NCBI GenBank assembly: GCA_027486845.1
Contig: JAIXOL010000055.1
Coordinates: forward strand, 1-38,365
Source of the DNA: Cytophagaceae bacterium
GTDB lineage: Bacteria > Bacteroidota > Bacteroidia > Cytophagales > Spirosomataceae
DNA: 38,365 nucleotides
Direction: 5' to 3'
Position 1 is the first letter of the stretch, and every line of letters begins with the position of its first letter. The notes under the pieces were generated by a model. The model was given only the letters and a program-made list of their open reading frames with translations. It did not search any database and was not told the DNA's origin. The position numbers and the translations under genes were made by a program. Positions 1 to 9,210 of this stretch are shown here, piece by piece.

Positions 1-23
1 AAGCAATCCTTCACGGTTTGCTC

Positions 24-184
24 CTCCAATCGCACCTTTATGGGATTGATATTAATCTGCATGTTCGGCTATTATTTCAAATAGCACAACTCCAATCGCA
101 CCTTTATGGAATTGAAATTTTTAAAAAATGCGATTGGTACTCAGGAAGGAGCCGACTCCAATCGCACTTTTATGGAATTGATAA
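24..184. CRISPR. Degenerate CRISPR array end, three repeats
   Basis: Three copies of a roughly 29-bp repeat begin at 24, 90 and 156, exactly 66 bp apart, leaving two unrelated spacers of about 37 bp (53-89 and 119-155). The shared core begins CTCCAATCGCAC, continues TTTATGG and ends ATTGA. Each copy carries its own substitutions (GGG for GGA in the first, CTT for CCT in the third), which is usual at the leader-distal end of an array. Read on the minus strand the repeat starts TTTCAATTCC and ends GCGATTGGAG, resembling the 29-30 nt repeats of type I-B/III systems; that assignment is inference. No cas gene is in the window. Bases 1-23 may be part of a further spacer, since the next repeat would fall outside the window. 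Confidence 0.75.
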
Positions 185-280
185 TGAGGTTTTTCTTATA
201 AAAAAGCGAAAAACGACAATAGTGAGTTATTTTGTTTTTGGTCAAAAAAGCGGAATTCAAGTCACAAATGCAGCTTTAAA

Positions 281-2212
281 TTATACCTTCTTACTTCCTG
301 GTTCTTTTAATAATGCAATAAGGTCTGGAAGATGTTTTTCATAGACTTGTCGAGGTGTTGCATCTTTTTTTACACATATCGAAGCAGCCTTCCCTACTAC
401 TTCGCCCATCATTCCGCAAGTTCTCATTACTCTTACTGGCCCGAGTCCTGTTTTTGTTACGCTAATGTTTCTACCAGCCATGAACAAATTACTTACGTTT
501 CGACTATAAAGTGTACGATAAGGTGCCCAATAGAGACCTCCATATTGATACTCTGCTCCTCTGGTGTAGTCAGAGATGAATTCCATTCCTTCTAAACCCT
601 CTTTAAATTCTTTTTTAGGTGTGTGTAAATCCACGTGCCAAGAACATGGAAAAGCACCATCTTCAAATTTGGTTTGTTTTTTAAAATCTTCTGCATCTAA
701 AACAACGTCGCCCATCAATCTACGAGATTCTCGTTTACCGGCAATGTATGCCGACCAGCCTAGACGATGGTTCGGATACATTTTATCAACGTTTTTAATG
801 ACATCCCATGCTCCATACATCGCTCTAAAGTTGTGGTCTCTAATTTGCTCAATTTCCGTAACTTGATTTTGATTGAAACCACTTTCCCAGTACCACATAT
901 TGGCAAAAGATTGCAGGCCTTCTGCACCAAAAGTTTTTACGCCCTTACGGCCAGGGAATGGTTTATCGGCTAAATCTAATGCCCACGGACATCTTGGAAA
1001 TGGTTGAACGAACTCACCTATCTCACACTTCATCGCCAAGGCACTTTTATCTTTACATTCACATTTTAATACCTCTTCTTTATTTGTGGCATCAAGTACA
1101 TTGAATAGATTTGAACTACCCATCAGATTTTCAACTTTATATTCATGGTCAGCCCCTGCCTTAAAACCTACAACTGCATCGCCAGTACAATCCGCAAAAA
1201 ACTTAGCTGTCAATCGTTTTTGATGGCCAGAACGAATATTTTGAATCACAATTGCACTAATTTCATTGTCATTCATGACTACTTCTATTGCTCTATTTTC
1301 GATAAATAGCTTAATATTAGGTTCACGCTTAACTACTTCTAATTTCAATTTATCGTCATAATAATCGGCACTGACACCATTGAAAACTTGTCCAGAACCT
1401 TTTACAATATTGGGTAAAATTTCACTCACAATATCGCCAACGTGAGGATAAGGCTGCTTGTTTGTATGTCCTTCGGGCCATACCCGCACTTCTGAGCTAC
1501 CGTTTCCGCCTAATACAGGTCTATCTTGCACCAAGGCAACTTTAACACCATTCCTTGCCGCAGAAATAGCAGCACAGGTTCCTGCCAAACCACCGCCAAT
1601 GACTATCAAATCAAATGCTCCACCGTCGACAGGTTTTTCGGGTAGTCCTAAAAGGTTACGTCTAAATTTGGTTAGAGCGGCAATATCATTGATTGGTTGA
1701 AAATTGACATCTTTGCAAAATAAAATAGCTTCGCATCTACCTTCAAAGCCTGTTAAATCGTGTAATGCTATTTTTGTCTTTTTTCCTACTTTTACTGTTC
1801 CACCATCATGCCAATGCCAATCCGCACCTTTTGTGCCAAAGGTTTCTTTTAAGGGTTTATTATTGACTAATAATTGAAACTTCCCTGGAGTTCCTGGGGC
1901 ATTCCAATGAGCCACCCAATCTTTGGTTCGTACCCATACACGGTAAGTACCTTCCGAAGGAAAGACTATTTCGGTAGTCGCATCTTCCACAGGAATTCCC
2001 AGTCCGTGAGCCAATAAATATGGGCTACCCATTTTTTCCATTGATTGCTGGTCTATATTCCAGCCGCCAAAATTGGTAAATTGTTCTGCTTCAAGAAAAA
2101 CAAATTCTTTATTAGTTTTTTTGTTTGAAAATGCGTTAGTTTCTGTTAAACCTCCAGCCAAAAGCATCAAACTGGTATTACCCAATGCACCGATAAAATT
2201 TCTTCTTTTCAT
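281..2212 (-). CDS. Secreted FAD-dependent oxidoreductase (FAD_oxidored family)
   Basis: The protein has 643 residues. A twin-arginine-like start (KRRNF at residues 3-7) followed by a hydrophobic stretch suggests export, possibly by Tat with bound cofactor. Residues about 36-170 form a beta-rich domain that looks like a carbohydrate-binding or accessory sandwich. Residues 200-240 carry a classic dinucleotide-binding Rossmann start (DLIVIGGGLAGTCAA) followed by RPVLGGNGSSE, the typical opening of FAD_oxidored proteins of polysaccharide-utilisation loci. The C-terminus has the second FAD-contact segment (NLFMAGRNIS). Substrate unknown; some relatives are annotated as xanthan lyase-like, which is not reliable. 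It is the last gene of cluster 1 and is separated from the preceding gene by a hairpin terminator, so it may have its own promoter in 2213-2332. A decayed relative of its C-terminus lies at 17835-18179. Confidence 0.85.
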   Translation of the reverse strand: MKRRNFIGALGNTSLMLLAGGLTETNAFSNKKTNKEFVFLEAEQFTNFGGWNIDQQSMEKMGSPYLLAHGLGIPVEDATTEIVFPSEGTYRVWVRTKDWVAHWNAPGTPGKFQLLVNNKPLKETFGTKGADWHWHDGGTVKVGKKTKIALHDLTGFEGRCEAILFCKDVNFQPINDIAALTKFRRNLLGLPEKPVDGGAFDLIVIGGGLAGTCAAISAARNGVKVALVQDRPVLGGNGSSEVRVWPEGHTNKQPYPHVGDIVSEILPNIVKGSGQVFNGVSADYYDDKLKLEVVKREPNIKLFIENRAIEVVMNDNEISAIVIQNIRSGHQKRLTAKFFADCTGDAVVGFKAGADHEYKVENLMGSSNLFNVLDATNKEEVLKCECKDKSALAMKCEIGEFVQPFPRCPWALDLADKPFPGRKGVKTFGAEGLQSFANMWYWESGFNQNQVTEIEQIRDHNFRAMYGAWDVIKNVDKMYPNHRLGWSAYIAGKRESRRLMGDVVLDAEDFKKQTKFEDGAFPCSWHVDLHTPKKEFKEGLEGMEFISDYTRGAEYQYGGLYWAPYRTLYSRNVSNLFMAGRNISVTKTGLGPVRVMRTCGMMGEVVGKAASICVKKDATPRQVYEKHLPDLIALLKEPGSKKV

Positions 2213-2332
2213 GTTTTTTAATATTTAGTTCTTATTTCAAGGTTAATAGAATTGAAATCAATAGTAATTGTGTTTCAGAAATATTTGATTTAAGCAAAAT
2301 AAAAGTTAAAACTCTCGTGTGCGGTTTCAATT

Positions 2333-2365
2333 AAACTACTATAGGTTTTGAGCCAATAGTAGTTT
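2333..2365 (-). terminator. Hairpin terminator after the 828-aa paralogue
   Basis: Perfect 10-bp arms, AAACTACTAT (2333-2342) and ATAGTAGTTT (2356-2365), flank a 13-base loop. The hairpin begins just 10 bases downstream of the stop codon at 2376 on the minus strand. The following U-tract is weak (TTTAATTG), so efficiency is uncertain. Confidence 0.6.
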
Positions 2366-2375
2366 GATATTTTGA

Positions 2376-4862
2376 TTATTTGTATGTCAGCCACGTTGTA
2401 GCCTTACAATCTTTATTGGTAGAAAACCTTATCCAGCGTGCCTGAAAGCCTGATGGAAAATTGAAATCTATTGTTTCATTAGGTTTAACGATTACTTCTT
2501 TATATTTCATCCAAGGACCATGGCCTATAGGTTCTATATGAATTGTAAATGTTATTGCTTGTTTTGAGTCATGCGATATTTTAAGATTCTTTTTGTCATA
2601 AAAACCAATCAAATAAGGGTCTGAAGGAGTTCCAGCTTTTACCTGACTGTCCTTCCATGGGCCACCTTCTCCAACAGCTTTTCCCAATTTCCAAAGGTCA
2701 TCAATAGTTCCTGCCCATATTTTTGCTTTGCCATCATCAGAAGTAATGATGTGTTCATTTTTAGAAAATTGATTATCAAGCCCTGTCATGACTAATAGGC
2801 CACGATAAGAGGCATAATCATGAATACTAAGTGAATGTGAAGCCACAGGTCTGATTTTAGCAAATCCATCGGCATTTTCGGCTGGTAATTCATAAAATGT
2901 ACCATGTGCATTAAGCAAGTCTCGCTCTGTGGCTACTTCACGACAAATTCTTAAAGCTGCTTGTTGAGTTTTAGCAGTAAATGCCTGATTTCCTTTTGGA
3001 AGCCTCCATCTTCTGCCGTTGTCATCAACAATTAGCACCGAGGCGGCATCAATCGTAATCACTTCCCGTGGGATTGCAAATTTTTCACGAATGAACTGAG
3101 TCATTTTTGGGTCTTCTTTTTTTGTCAAATGCATAGCACTGTCCAATTCGTAGTAGCCATTTTCTGTAAAATTTTCATTACTAAATTGACCAGCCAAAAC
3201 GCCTAACTTTCTACGATTATTGCCCAAGCCATAAAGAAGTCCACCTGAATATGCGGAGACATTTACAGTGGCCAAACCATCGAATTGTTTGTCTTGAGTT
3301 ACCTGAAAATGAGCAACATCACTATAATTAAAATTAACGGTTGCTTTAGTGGCTCGATTGCTTTTTACACGAATCCACTCTCCCTTATCACTTGATGCGA
3401 AGGTAAGTCCAACGGATTGACCTGCACCCACTTCTACTGACCTTAAGGTTTTCCAATTTCCTTTGCCATCAACGTCGGTTTCAAAGCTGAATTTAACCTT
3501 TTGACCTCCATCATTTACTACCCAAGCCATCCGTTGTTGCCAACCTGCAAATAGAAATGGTTCGGAAAAAGCATTTGCCTCAATTTTTTCAGAAAGCCAA
3601 ACAGCCCCTTGAGCTGTATTAGGCCCTAAATTGTCAGGTGTAGTAAGTGAAGTAAACCAAAGGTTTGAATTGGATTGTCCTGGCCCTTCGATGTTTCCTT
3701 TGGTATTGCGTTTGTTTAAAAACTCTTTTTGTGCGGAATCATCACAACCAAAAACTAAACCATTATTCCATCGGGTGAAGTCGCCAATCACTTTAAGATA
3801 AGCCGAACGTGGGCGAATACCAGAAGTATTTTTTGATGTAAATGTTTGTGGAAAACGCCAAAAAAGCCCGTGCATGGTCATGAGATAATCAGGTTTTTCA
3901 GTAGTACCGATGTCACGAATTCGAGGCCATTCTGTATTCCAACCGTGAGCACCATCGTAGCTGTGACTGGCTTTTGGCAAGCGAAAGAACGACCATTTTC
4001 CGCCGTCACGGACACCCAACAAAACTGATTTGTGGTCCCAGCCTGTTGCCCAGATTGGGTCGGTTGCAGGATTGTTATTACCATAAATTCCTCCTGGACC
4101 TGTTACTTCCACAAATTGATTACGACGTATTACTTTCCAGTCTTTTCCATTCCATTCGGCCAAAACACCTGATTGTATATCAAACTGTTTCAGTGCCAAA
4201 GAACCAGATTCTCCATTATTGGAATACACCATTACTCCCTGACCTGAATACACACCTTTGCCGTGTGCACCAGGAAGGAGTGTTCCATTAAAGTTATTCT
4301 GAGTATCGTCATGCTTTTTTTCTTTAACATTACCATCTTGATAAAGCATTTGGGTTTCGAGATTTTTAACATCTAATTTGTAAAAACCTTCTTCCATGGT
4401 GGCAATTAAAAGCTTGTTTTTAGGGTCAGACAAATCACGAGCTAAACCTGTATAACGGCCAGGTGCTTGGGTATATGGAATGGTACGAACGATACGGTTT
4501 CCATCAATGGCATAAGGCCCTATAAATAACTGATTGCTCTCTTTATGAATCATTCTATTGGCAGGTGTTCCCCCAATACTTTCGGGTCTTATTATTCTGC
4601 TCAAATCTGGTGAAATTTCATATAATTTATCAGAAGAACCGAATGGTAAATGTGGGCCATAGGTTACGACCCATAATCGGTCTGCCCATGGTACTACCGC
4701 ACCAGTACCACATTCACCTTCATTGTTATAATTAGCCAAATGAGGATAAATACCGCTAAATTGGGGGTAGGTTGACTTAGGTTGAGCATGAGCAGCACTA
4801 CTAATTAAATACAAACATGCAATGATGCCTGTTGATAGAGTTTTGGTGATTGATGGAAGCAT
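2376..4862 (-). CDS. Secreted protein of an unrecognised repeat family, paralogue A (two modules)
   Basis: The protein has 828 residues with a signal peptide (residues 1-26, ending AHA). I do not recognise the family. Residues 36-275 form a conserved N-terminal region (SGIYPHLANYNNEGECGTGA, then VVPWADRLWVVTYGPH) whose regular W/G spacing suggests a beta-propeller. Residues about 276-515 and 604-826 are two diverged copies of one module: a W..(F/R)RLPK strand, an HG.F(W/Y)..P motif, then W..DDLW.LG or its counterpart, a SDP or SEP turn, and a WIR....KAT....Y ending. A linker of about 85 residues separates them. It is the third of three tandem paralogues, 47 bp after paralogue B. No catalytic residues can be named. 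Roles such as glycan binding, lyase or hydrolase are possible but not shown. Confidence 0.85.
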   Translation of the reverse strand: MLPSITKTLSTGIIACLYLISSAAHAQPKSTYPQFSGIYPHLANYNNEGECGTGAVVPWADRLWVVTYGPHLPFGSSDKLYEISPDLSRIIRPESIGGTPANRMIHKESNQLFIGPYAIDGNRIVRTIPYTQAPGRYTGLARDLSDPKNKLLIATMEEGFYKLDVKNLETQMLYQDGNVKEKKHDDTQNNFNGTLLPGAHGKGVYSGQGVMVYSNNGESGSLALKQFDIQSGVLAEWNGKDWKVIRRNQFVEVTGPGGIYGNNNPATDPIWATGWDHKSVLLGVRDGGKWSFFRLPKASHSYDGAHGWNTEWPRIRDIGTTEKPDYLMTMHGLFWRFPQTFTSKNTSGIRPRSAYLKVIGDFTRWNNGLVFGCDDSAQKEFLNKRNTKGNIEGPGQSNSNLWFTSLTTPDNLGPNTAQGAVWLSEKIEANAFSEPFLFAGWQQRMAWVVNDGGQKVKFSFETDVDGKGNWKTLRSVEVGAGQSVGLTFASSDKGEWIRVKSNRATKATVNFNYSDVAHFQVTQDKQFDGLATVNVSAYSGGLLYGLGNNRRKLGVLAGQFSNENFTENGYYELDSAMHLTKKEDPKMTQFIREKFAIPREVITIDAASVLIVDDNGRRWRLPKGNQAFTAKTQQAALRICREVATERDLLNAHGTFYELPAENADGFAKIRPVASHSLSIHDYASYRGLLVMTGLDNQFSKNEHIITSDDGKAKIWAGTIDDLWKLGKAVGEGGPWKDSQVKAGTPSDPYLIGFYDKKNLKISHDSKQAITFTIHIEPIGHGPWMKYKEVIVKPNETIDFNFPSGFQARWIRFSTNKDCKATTWLTYK

Positions 4863-4909
4863 ATATATGTTAGTTAGACCTTAAAAATTTGACAAATTTG
4901 TAAATTAAT

Positions 4910-6361
4910 TTATTTAAAAGTAAAATAAGCTGTTCCAACACAATCTTTATCGGCTACCAACCGTATCCATTTAGGGTTAAACGATTCTTTTAAATCAATG
5001 CTTTTACTTTCGTTTGCTTTTACCGTTATAGTTTGAAATGTTCTGTAAACCCCATCACCAACAACATCTGCTTCAAGTGTAAATTTCACATCGGCGGTGC
5101 TTTTATGCCATAAATTCAACGATTTGTTATTAAAATTAAAGGTAAAAAACGGGTCGGAAGGTTTTCCTTTCTTAATTTCTGTATTCAGCCAAACGCCGCC
5201 TTCTCCCTGCAATTTACCAAAGTTCCACAAATCGTCAGTTTTTCCAAACCATAAGCCTGCTTGGGCTTGTCCAGCCAAAGGGTTATTGTCAATACCGCTG
5301 CTGAAACGCATCGGAGTCGCTTGGTTGCCACCCAATACGAGCATACCCCGCCAACTGCAAAAGTCTGGGATAATACGTAGATGGGAAGAAATAGGTTTGA
5401 TTGCCCAAAGTTGATTACCGTAAGTATGGTATCCTATTTCATAAAACAGGCCATGACAATCCATTAAGGCTCTTTCTGTTTCGACTTCCCTGATACGCAT
5501 CCATTCTGTACAGCTGGTTTCATCAAAAGTGCGACTTCCTTTTGGCAGACGATAGCGTTTCCATTCTTTGGTAGAAGGAAAATACACATTCATTAAAACA
5601 GAGGCTTTATCCCAGCCCGTAGCAATCATAGGTTGGCCAAACGAACCGGCACTCCATACTTCCGTAAATGCCGTTTTTTCTAGAATTTTCCAAGTAGCTC
5701 CGTCCCATTCTGCCAAACGTCCAGCCGACCAAGCACCGCTGTAATCTTTTTCGTTATAGCTATTATTTGTCACTACAACTCGGCCGTGCTTTGTAAATCC
5801 TGATTTAAAATGAGGTTTAGAACCAACCGGTTCGTCCAACTCTTTCATTAAATTGAAAAGTTGCTTTGACTCTAAGGTCGTTACATCAGCTTCAAAAAAC
5901 TCGCCTTCCATGGACAAAAAATAGACTTTTTTGTTGGGTTCTGTTAAATGAGCCATTGTTGCGGCCAAACGGTAGTTTTTTACGCCTTCAATCACTCTAA
6001 CATTTCCAAGAGTATCAATGACGTAAGGCCCTATAATCAACTGATGCGTAGAGGCATGAATAAACCTATTTGCATAAGTTCCTACTATGCTCTCAGGTCT
6101 TTTCTTCAACTCCATTTTTTCGTTTATTTCATAGAGCCCTGTTCCAGAACCTGATGGGGACATGTGTGCAACGTATGTAATCACCCAAAGGCGATTTGCC
6201 CAAGGCATTAGACCACCTGTCCCCGCTTCGGTACGTGGACTATGATTAGCGACCATGGCTAAATTTGGAAAGATGCCACTGACGGATGGTGTGCTTTGTC
6301 CGTGTAACTGAAATAGGAACGAACTTACAAATAAAAGCAGGACACTTAAACTGATTTTCAT
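4910..6361 (-). CDS. Secreted protein of the same unrecognised family, paralogue B (one module)
   Basis: The protein has 483 residues with a signal peptide at 1-21 (LFQLHGQ at its end). It shares the N-terminal propeller-like region of its neighbours (SGIFPNLAMVANHSPRTEAG, then GLMPWANRLWVITYVAH) and then has only one copy of the C-terminal module: RYRLPKG, E..R.R...TER, CHGLFYE, SWRGMLVLGG, KTDDLWNFGKLQGEGGVW, GKPSDPF and a final KWIRLVADKDC. It lacks the first module and linker of paralogues A and C, so it is either the ancestral single-module form or a deletion derivative. It lies 16 bp after paralogue C and 47 bp before A, consistent with one operon. Function unknown. Confidence 0.85.
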   Translation of the reverse strand: MKISLSVLLLFVSSFLFQLHGQSTPSVSGIFPNLAMVANHSPRTEAGTGGLMPWANRLWVITYVAHMSPSGSGTGLYEINEKMELKKRPESIVGTYANRFIHASTHQLIIGPYVIDTLGNVRVIEGVKNYRLAATMAHLTEPNKKVYFLSMEGEFFEADVTTLESKQLFNLMKELDEPVGSKPHFKSGFTKHGRVVVTNNSYNEKDYSGAWSAGRLAEWDGATWKILEKTAFTEVWSAGSFGQPMIATGWDKASVLMNVYFPSTKEWKRYRLPKGSRTFDETSCTEWMRIREVETERALMDCHGLFYEIGYHTYGNQLWAIKPISSHLRIIPDFCSWRGMLVLGGNQATPMRFSSGIDNNPLAGQAQAGLWFGKTDDLWNFGKLQGEGGVWLNTEIKKGKPSDPFFTFNFNNKSLNLWHKSTADVKFTLEADVVGDGVYRTFQTITVKANESKSIDLKESFNPKWIRLVADKDCVGTAYFTFK

Positions 6362-6377
6362 CTCACAAAGTATTTAA

Positions 6378-8867
6378 TTATTGATAAGTAAAAATAGCGG
6401 TGGCTTTACAGTCTGAATCGGGTACTAAGCGAACCCAATGTGCCGAAAATCCGTCTGGGAATTGATAGGTAATTGATTTTTCCGCTGGCACTTCTATCGT
6501 TTTGTAGTGATAAAAATCACCGTTTGCTAAGAAGTCAAGTTCGATTCTAAATTTTACAGTCGTTTTTGAATCGTGGTTAAATTCCACTGTTTTTTTGTCG
6601 TAGCCAGTCATTAAATAAGGGTCGCTGTATGTATTGGCTAAAACCTCACTATTTTTCCATGGCCCACCTTTGCCAGTTGGTTTGCCGAGTTTCCATAGAT
6701 CATCAATCTCGCCAAACCATAAGCCATGCGTTTGATTAGTGACTTTAAAAATATGACCATCAGCTTGAGCGTCTGCTGAAATGCCACTCAATACCAGTAG
6801 TCCTCGCCACGTACAGAAATCTTTGATATTCAGCGAATGAGAAGAAACTGGTTTCATTCTGACATAATCGGGCGTACTACTTTGCACATCATTTTTCCAG
6901 CTTGATACCCTTGGCACTTCATAAAAAGTACCGTGAATATTGGCGAGAAAACGCTCCTGAACACATTCCCTTACAGTACGAATATTATTGATTTTATCGA
7001 ATCTTTCGTCACCTTTTGGCAAACGATAAATGATGCCTGCATTTTTTACTATAACAGAAGCCTCATCAACCATTATTTCAGGAACAATCCCATGCGTATT
7101 TTTTAACTCTAAAATACTGGTTTTGTCTTCATTTTTAGGAATAAACGCCATTGTTGAATCTACTTCAAAATAAGAATCGTTGCCTTGTTCATCTGTTGCC
7201 AGGTATTGTAAATTTCGTGTAGGAAAACCTTGACGAATAACAGCCGTTGGTAGATTTTTTTGATTATCAATTTTTGCAAGTCCTTTGAATATTGCATACT
7301 CTTTATTGTCAAAAACTCTGTTGGAATAAGCATGAATATAAGCCGTAGCTTTTATAGATTTATCACTCACCAAACGTATCCATTCTGACTTAAATTGGCT
7401 TGGAATATTTCTTGTTACATATTCTCCTGCATTTAATTTGATAGATTCTACAGTCTTCCATTGGTTATTGCCCTTCTCATCTACTTCAATTTTTATATTA
7501 GCTGTTGGAGTCCCCGTTTGATAAAGGTGTAATGTACGATGCTGAAAACTGTTGATACTGAGGGCGTCACTTGGCTTATTGGCAGAGACATAATCGTCTC
7601 GCCATACGCCGCCCCACCCGATAAGTGGGCCTTTTCGATTTAGTCCATCTAATGAGGTAAATATTAAGTTAGAGTTGGGCTGTCCTGGAACGTACTTTTG
7701 AATGCCATGCCAACTTGTTTCCTGACTTGATAAAACAAGCTGATTATCCCACATGGTATAATCTGTAACAGTGCGAAGCATGGTATTTAATGGTTTCAGC
7801 CCCGCCGAATTTTTATTTGAGAATGATGCTGGAAAATCAAAAAAGCCTCCATTCATAAACATTAAATATTTCGAGGGTACTATTTCTCTGATTCGTGGCC
7901 ATTCGGTATTTGAGCCATTACGCCCCTCCATAGCATAGGTAGGTTTCAGGAAACGGTAATTTTGCCATTTACCTGCATCTCTTACGGTTAAGAGAAGCGA
8001 ACTTTTATCCCAACCCGTAGCCCAAATAGGCTCATCTTTCGTTTTAGCACCTGTTAACCCACCTGGACCTGTAACTTCTACATATTGATGGCGAGCAATT
8101 AATTTCCAAGTTTTTCCGTCCCATTCAGTAAGTGAACCCCATACCTGAGGCCCTTTTGGCTTTGGACTTAGAAAAAGGCTATCTGCCTTAATTTCAATTT
8201 TTGCTACCCCAAATGGGTCTGAATAATTTACACTCCAATAGGGCGTAGGGGCTGATTCTTCGCCATTATTTGACATAATAAACACCCCTTGACTTGTATA
8301 AGCTCCTTTCGCGTGCCAAGCCACCGCTGGTTTTTTAAATAGCATTTTTGATTTGAGCGTATGAACATCAACTTCAAAGATTGCCCCTTCTTGGGTCAAG
8401 TACAAAACTTTATTTTCAGGGTCAGTTAAATCTCGGGTTACTGCTGTTAACCTTCCTGAAAGCTCTTTACGGGGTACTACTCTTACTTTACCTGTTCTAT
8501 CAATAAAATAACATCCAATAATTAGTTGCTCTGACTCTTTATGAATCATCCGACAAGCATGAGTACCTCCTACGCTTTCATGGCGAATTTCGTGCTGATA
8601 TTTTTCGTCAATGGAATGTAATTTATCTTTTCCTTCAAATAAGTCGTGTGATGTATAAGATAAATACCAAAGTTTACCTGCCCAAGGCACTAATGCCCCA
8701 ATACCACATTCAGCTTGTGGTTTAGGGCTATTAGGAGAAGAATTAAAAGCAGCAAATGCAGGATATACTCCCGAAATTTCAAATGGTTTTTGTTGAGAAA
8801 AAGCTGTATTTGCTAGGTTTAAAAGCAGCAATGCGATATATTTTTTCAATCTATTTTTTGATTTCAT
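6378..8867 (-). CDS. Secreted protein of the same unrecognised family, paralogue C (two modules)
   Basis: I chose the ATG at 8867 because it gives a proper signal peptide (MKSKNRLKKYIALLLLNLAN, then TAFSQ); the longer frame to 8933 only adds 22 residues that run against the preceding frame. The resulting 829 residues match the length of paralogue A (828). The N-terminal region carries SGVYPAFAAF, ECGIGALVPWAGKLW and GGTHACRMIHKESEQL. The first module ends near WIRLVSDKSIKATAYIH, and the second contains IYRLPKGDERF, HGTFYEVP, TWRGLLVLSG, LWFGEIDDLWKLGKPTGKGG and WVRLVPDSDCKATAIFTYQ. The start overlaps the last 17 bases of the upstream remnant frame. It is the first of the three tandem paralogues. 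Function unknown. Confidence 0.85.
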   Translation of the reverse strand: MKSKNRLKKYIALLLLNLANTAFSQQKPFEISGVYPAFAAFNSSPNSPKPQAECGIGALVPWAGKLWYLSYTSHDLFEGKDKLHSIDEKYQHEIRHESVGGTHACRMIHKESEQLIIGCYFIDRTGKVRVVPRKELSGRLTAVTRDLTDPENKVLYLTQEGAIFEVDVHTLKSKMLFKKPAVAWHAKGAYTSQGVFIMSNNGEESAPTPYWSVNYSDPFGVAKIEIKADSLFLSPKPKGPQVWGSLTEWDGKTWKLIARHQYVEVTGPGGLTGAKTKDEPIWATGWDKSSLLLTVRDAGKWQNYRFLKPTYAMEGRNGSNTEWPRIREIVPSKYLMFMNGGFFDFPASFSNKNSAGLKPLNTMLRTVTDYTMWDNQLVLSSQETSWHGIQKYVPGQPNSNLIFTSLDGLNRKGPLIGWGGVWRDDYVSANKPSDALSINSFQHRTLHLYQTGTPTANIKIEVDEKGNNQWKTVESIKLNAGEYVTRNIPSQFKSEWIRLVSDKSIKATAYIHAYSNRVFDNKEYAIFKGLAKIDNQKNLPTAVIRQGFPTRNLQYLATDEQGNDSYFEVDSTMAFIPKNEDKTSILELKNTHGIVPEIMVDEASVIVKNAGIIYRLPKGDERFDKINNIRTVRECVQERFLANIHGTFYEVPRVSSWKNDVQSSTPDYVRMKPVSSHSLNIKDFCTWRGLLVLSGISADAQADGHIFKVTNQTHGLWFGEIDDLWKLGKPTGKGGPWKNSEVLANTYSDPYLMTGYDKKTVEFNHDSKTTVKFRIELDFLANGDFYHYKTIEVPAEKSITYQFPDGFSAHWVRLVPDSDCKATAIFTYQ

Positions 8868-9168
8868 ATCTGTAAAAGCCAAAATCGGCAGGGTTTTCAA
8901 TATTAAATTTCGCAAATCTATCTGCATTAACATGTAATATTGTTTCTGTTTGATTACGTAAATTCAGAACCTTTAATTTTTGGTTTTTCAAGAAACTTAG
9001 CTTGATTTCCTTTTCAAACTTCATTTGAGTATAATTCTCTGAAAGGCAATAATTGACCACTTTGGTTATTGCCATTTACGAACTGAAAACCTGTAAATGA
9101 AGCATTGTTGGGTCTATCGCCATATGGTTTTCATAAATATATTTATTTTTAAATGAATGATTTTTGAC
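8851..9168 (-). pseudogene. C-terminal remnant of a secreted protein, frameshifted
   Basis: An open frame of 74 codons (8851-9075, from ATG 9075) ends in RFAKFNIENPADFGFYRYE, which looks like the last beta-strands of a glycosidase or similar secreted enzyme. A stop codon (TAA) sits immediately before that ATG. A different frame just upstream reads convincingly as protein (DRPNNASFTGFQFVNGNNQS, then GQLLPFRELYSNE) and then stops, and the first frame is open again before it. I read this as the 3' end of a gene broken by at least one frameshift, with the bulk of the gene deleted up to the SusD terminator. The frame ends inside the start region of the next gene, so translation of the surviving tail could still couple to it. 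A genuine small protein is the alternative. Confidence 0.5.
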
Positions 9169-9201
9169 ATAAGCCCACCAAAATACAGATGGTGGGCTTA
9201 T
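9169..9201 (-). terminator. Hairpin terminator of SusC1/SusD1
   Basis: A perfect 12-bp inverted repeat, ATAAGCCCACCA (9169-9180) and TGGTGGGCTTAT (9190-9201), with a 9-base loop, lies 9 bases after the SusD1 stop codon. It separates the nutrient-uptake pair from the three paralogues. There is no long U-tract, so some read-through is likely. Confidence 0.65.
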
Positions 9202-9210
9202 ATGAAAGGA

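Noticed and set aside
18-344. Plus-strand frame of 108 codons with a 22-residue repeat
   Set aside because: The repeat is the 66-bp CRISPR period read in frame, and its 3' end runs into the FAD oxidoreductase gene on the other strand. Not a protein.
3846-4291. Overlapping frames on both strands inside paralogue A
   Set aside because: They are shadows of the 828-residue gene with no independent start signal or family resemblance.
8868-8933. Longer start of paralogue C at 8933
   Set aside because: The extra 22 residues precede a clear signal peptide, lie within the remnant's reading frame, and make the protein longer than its sibling of 828 residues.
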